A DNA stretch of 43,361 nt. It comes from Chara braunii (Eukaryota > Streptophyta > Charophyceae > Charales > Characeae). Below are positions 40,561 to 43,361 of the stretch, piece by piece (position 1 is the stretch's first letter; the number at the start of each line of letters is the position of its first letter). The position numbers and the translations under genes are program-made. A model generated the notes under the pieces. That model did no database searches. It had not been told where the DNA came from and saw only the letters and a program-made list of their open reading frames with translations. The DNA lies in contig BFEA01000146.1 in NCBI GenBank assembly GCA_003427395.1, positions 1,370,416-1,413,776 on the forward strand, given 5' to 3'.

Positions 40561-40810
40561 ACCCATACGTAGGCCTCCCAGTTTGAGTCATTCTGTGGTT
40601 GGGTTGTTCTATGGTTGAGACCCCTTCAGATTAAGGAAGGTGGTAATGTCTATTTATCGAAAGATTTGTCCCCAAAAGGGGAGGTGTTTTAAAAAAGGGT
40701 CGTGTGATAGCTCGTCCTAGGAACAGAGGGATGGCAGGGAGACCTATTGAGAGAGATCTCCTTCATGTGAAAGGTGGTTAATGGATTTAGGGGCATGGTA
40801 AGCAGTCTTT

Positions 40811-41050
40811 GAGTTGATAAAGTCTGGCGAAAAGGGACCACGTTTGCTTGAGATGTTTGAAAAAGTCGCAAAAGAGTGCAGGGCGAGAGACATCTAAGGA
40901 TGGGTGGCTGCTGACTCTGATCAAGTCAGGGGTCACGACCTTGTGGACCTAGCGGATTTTGTTTGTGATTTTGCGAGGGATGCCATGCCTTTCGTGAGAG
41001 AGCTGGTAAATGCCTTCAGACACCTGCATAATCTCGCAGTGGGCCCGTGA
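40811..41050 (+). pseudogene. Possible decayed coding remnant
   Basis: One plus frame with a single internal TAA reads ELIKSGEKGPRLLEMFEKVA and, after the stop, DLVDLADFVCDFARDAMPFV. The amphipathic, acidic-basic composition looks protein-like, but I recognise no family. It may be all that remains of pol in this element, or chance. Confidence 0.25.
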
Positions 41051-41159
41051 TTGGTTTTGTGACGCTCCGTCTAACGACTTGTACTAGTTCTAGGACATAG
41101 TAGAGGAATACCGAGCTAAGCGGTAAAGGTTAGTACCTCTAGGGCGTAACCTCAGTGGA

Positions 41160-41345
41160 TGGCTGCTAGCCGGCGCAACCTGGTTGCGGGACCGCGGAGT
41201 AAGAGTTTAAGGGGAGTTGCCCGCCCCAGGGAAATTACTCCGTGGGATAGTGAAGGTTGAGTTTTTGCTTACCAGGAGATAGCCTATCGTTGCGCAACCA
41301 ACGAGGGGACTGCCGCTAAGGTAACAATGCGGTAGGCCGTAGTCC
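41160..41345. other. Strongly structured non-coding stretch
   Basis: Several nested inverted pairs lie within 190 bases: CGCAAC/GTTGCG (41176-41190), CGGAGTAA/TTACTCCG (about 41195-41244) and CTGCCGC/GCGGTAG (about 41311-41336). It lies about 480-660 bases before the 3' LTR. I compared it with tRNA and rRNA landmarks and found none. Confidence 0.4.
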
Positions 41346-41821
41346 TGGTCCGATCAGCCTGGCTATGGTGGGCCAAGATGGAGACCTAGCCTTTCTGTAC
41401 TAGACTGCAGAAAGATTTGAGTGGATATTGAGTATACAAATATACGTATGTGTATTTGATTGCGAGGGATTCTCTGAGGACAAAGGCGAGAGTGCCTTCC
41501 AAGGTCTCGATTAAGGCCCGCGTCCCTAGTTTTGGCCAGGACTAGGGACACCCAACGAGAAGCCGAAGGTTGTCTAGGACTGGGGAGAGGATAATTGAGA
41601 AGGTCTTTGGAACTTATGCTGTCAGCGTCCTAAGGCCGGGGCAATGAGAGCCCGGGTTAGAAACCTGCCAGCATATAATTGTGGAGGCATGGTTTGATGA
41701 AGGCCTCTACCCTATGTCGGCTAATCTGATTGGTTCCTCTTTCGCCAGAATCTTTGGACAATCTGATAGTTTTTCGATTTTGCGAAGCGACAGGGACGTC
41801 GCTTAATGTGGTCCGGTAAGT

Positions 41822-43299
41822 TGTCGGCGGTAATACCCTTACAAGGGTATCCGCCCTGGTTTTTGCAGATGACAAAAAATAGGTTTGAAAGTTTGAGTAT
41901 ACCGCGCAAGGCGCGATTGCGTCTGTGATTTACGTTGACTGGATGGTTGGCTAGAATAGAGAGTGTGTGGGCGCCCGGGTTTGAGGCGCGCGTGATCCTT
42001 TTAATCATTGATGATTGGAGGGCCGGCATGAGCGCCGACCGAATTTTTTCTAATTAAATAGGGATTAAAAAGATCACGTCTCGTTGATCGATGTGCTTGC
42101 CTGTGACCTATGCGTACGTACGGAGAACGTCATTGACAGCAATGTGACTTCTGAAGGCGTTTCGGTAGCTTGGCGCGCCGCGCAGTGTCCGTTTATGTAG
42201 GCGTCCGCCAGAGCTAGACCCAGACTCGGGCCTAGCATTATTGGTTATGGCGTCGGACTTTCATCTGAGGCGCTCAGGGATCGAGATTGGGCGGCAATGA
42301 CGCGAGAGTATCAGAGTGGCGAGGAGGAGCCGCGGGGTTAAGAGCGGGGAAGGCTATCCCCCATGGTTTTGCGGTTCGCGTGGTTGCGCGGCAGAATCAA
42401 GGGCGGCACTTATATTTTTTTCTTCGTTTCCTTTTGCCGAGTGTCTCTAATTTGAAATTGTGATTATTATTCTAAATTTTATTACCATTGGACTTTATTT
42501 TAAAGCGCGGCGGGGCCGCGCGGGGGTGTGCTATATTCGCAGAAAACCCCGTAGCGGCCGCGCCTAAGCCTCGAACAGGGGCACAAGCGGGAGTCGCGCC
42601 GACCAGCAGGTGCAATGCTTGCTACGACAGGTGGGCGGTACCGACCGGAGATCAGCCGGTAGCAGTAGGGCCGAGCTCCTTTGATAGGCCAGCCGTTGTC
42701 CCGCCCCTCCGGGTTCTCTCCCCTTATGGGCACCAAACAGTCCCTGCTCAGTGCCACTCAAGAAGGGGCGGGACCAAAGGCATATCTCAGAGCGGCGGAC
42801 TGCGGGTCCGCTATTGTAAGAAGGGAACAGGGCGGGGCGCCGCAGAGATGGGCAGTAGGTGCGGACGCAGAGCGGCAGGGGAAAGGCGAATAGCAGAGTG
42901 CTGAGGGGGACGGGCACTAAGGGTGCCAGTGGGACACTCTCCGATTGTGGGTAGGAGTCGGAATGCCACCGGCCAGAGGGAAACAGGAAGCGGGCGTTCG
43001 GGGGCTGAGGTGGCCGACGGATAAGAGGGGCAGTGCGAGTCGGGAAGCAGCTTTGCAACGGGGGCACCAGCTACGAACGGGATTGGCAGCTGGTGAGCGG
43101 GGTGATGGGCAGACGAGGTGCAGGAGTGACGGAAGAATAGCGGGGAGCTACGGGGCAGGCCGTGATGTTACGGGGGCTGCGCTGCTTTGAGGCAGAAAGG
43201 GGGAGGAATGAACCCGAGCGCAAATTCGTGCTGGGTGCATTCGGCATATGGAGGCCGGAGATGGCCGAATGGTGAGGCACAAACAAAGAGAGAGAGAGA

Positions 43300-43361
<62 letters not shown>
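41822..43361 (+). repeat. 3' LTR, 5' portion only
   Basis: This begins TGTCGGCGGTAATACCCTTA and is collinear with 28296-29837, including GATCGATGTGCTTGCCTGTG, the GCGCGGCGGGGCCGCGCGG palindrome (near 42506) and the terminal (GA)n tract, where the window ends. Differences are mostly scattered transitions, about 5% by eye. The remaining approximately 6 kb must lie beyond the window. Confidence 0.85.

Larger units (their letters stand above)
28296..43361 (+). mobile_element. LTR retrotransposon with ~7.5-kb LTR, gag but no recognisable pol
   Basis: The 5' LTR runs from 28296 to 35794. A tRNA-Asp primer binding site is at 35797-35814. The internal region holds a pre-gag frame (37.03-37.74 kb) and gag with a CCHC knuckle (37.98-39.41 kb). 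The 3' LTR starts at 41822, and the window ends 1540 bases into it. No protease, RT, RNase H or integrase motif is visible between 39410 and 41821, so the element is probably non-autonomous and depends on a relative, perhaps the one that left the integrase fragment at 28.1 kb. The overlap of the two LTRs is about 95% identical by eye over the first 600 bases, so the insertion is not recent. No purine tract is obvious before 41822. Confidence 0.75.

Noticed and set aside
41060-41400. Possible tRNA or rRNA fragment
   Set aside because: Hairpins are present, but I found no T-loop GGTTCGA, no anticodon arm and no conserved rRNA segment.

Overview
This window looks like gene-poor, repeat-dominated nuclear DNA from a large streptophyte genome. 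A Chara-like charophyte alga is my best guess, but this is an inference. The supporting signs are an L1-clade LINE, a Penelope-like element (PLE) with its endonuclease upstream of its reverse transcriptase (RT), a plant-type tRNA-Asp primer binding site, many small foldback elements, (GA)n and (TA)n tracts and Ns from assembly. I see no intact host gene, rRNA, tRNA or CRISPR array. Almost every coding stretch is a decayed transposon gene.

Region 1 (1-11.5 kb) is a nest. A plus-strand L1-type LINE has an ORF1-like part at 453-1177, an apurinic-type endonuclease at 1.7-3.0 kb, an RT at 9.0-10.0 kb and a C-terminal region to about 11.35 kb. It carries a CGTACG-rich foldback element (1188-1453) flanked by a 10-bp duplication. 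It is split between endonuclease and RT by a minus-strand PLE (3039-8881). The PLE has two 511-bp direct repeats (pseudo-LTRs) around, in order, a CCHC zinc knuckle with coiled coil, a SAP-like helix pair, a GIY-YIG nuclease, a CxC linker and an RT. This is the permuted Chlamys/Naiad-type order. A foldback MITE (5908-6437) interrupts the PLE in turn.

Region 2 (11.5-19.5 kb) is a diverged minus-strand copy of a giant LTR. Region 3 (19.5-28.3 kb) is mostly non-coding. It holds hairpin-rich tandem repeats, one TATA-preceded Arg/Pro-rich ORF (24522-24920), a fragment of the same giant LTR, and an integrase fragment truncated by the next insertion.

Region 4 (28.3 kb to the end) is a plus-strand LTR retrotransposon. 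Its 5' LTR appears to run from 28296 (TGTCGGC) to 35794 (CTCGACA), about 7.5 kb. Two bases later comes a primer binding site matching 17 of 18 bases of the 3' end of plant tRNA-Asp. The roughly 6-kb internal region carries an unrecognised pre-gag ORF and a gag with a CCHC knuckle, but no recognisable pol. The 3' LTR starts at 41822 and leaves the window. The element is therefore probably non-autonomous.

The most unusual signal lies inside the giant LTR. It holds an array of about 10-12 hairpins with a constant loop core, in which the stem sequence differs from unit to unit yet stays self-complementary. The two diverged LTR copies share this architecture although their loop cores differ. Other hairpin arrays occur at 30.08-31.03 kb (spaced about 170 bp) and 23.65-23.91 kb.
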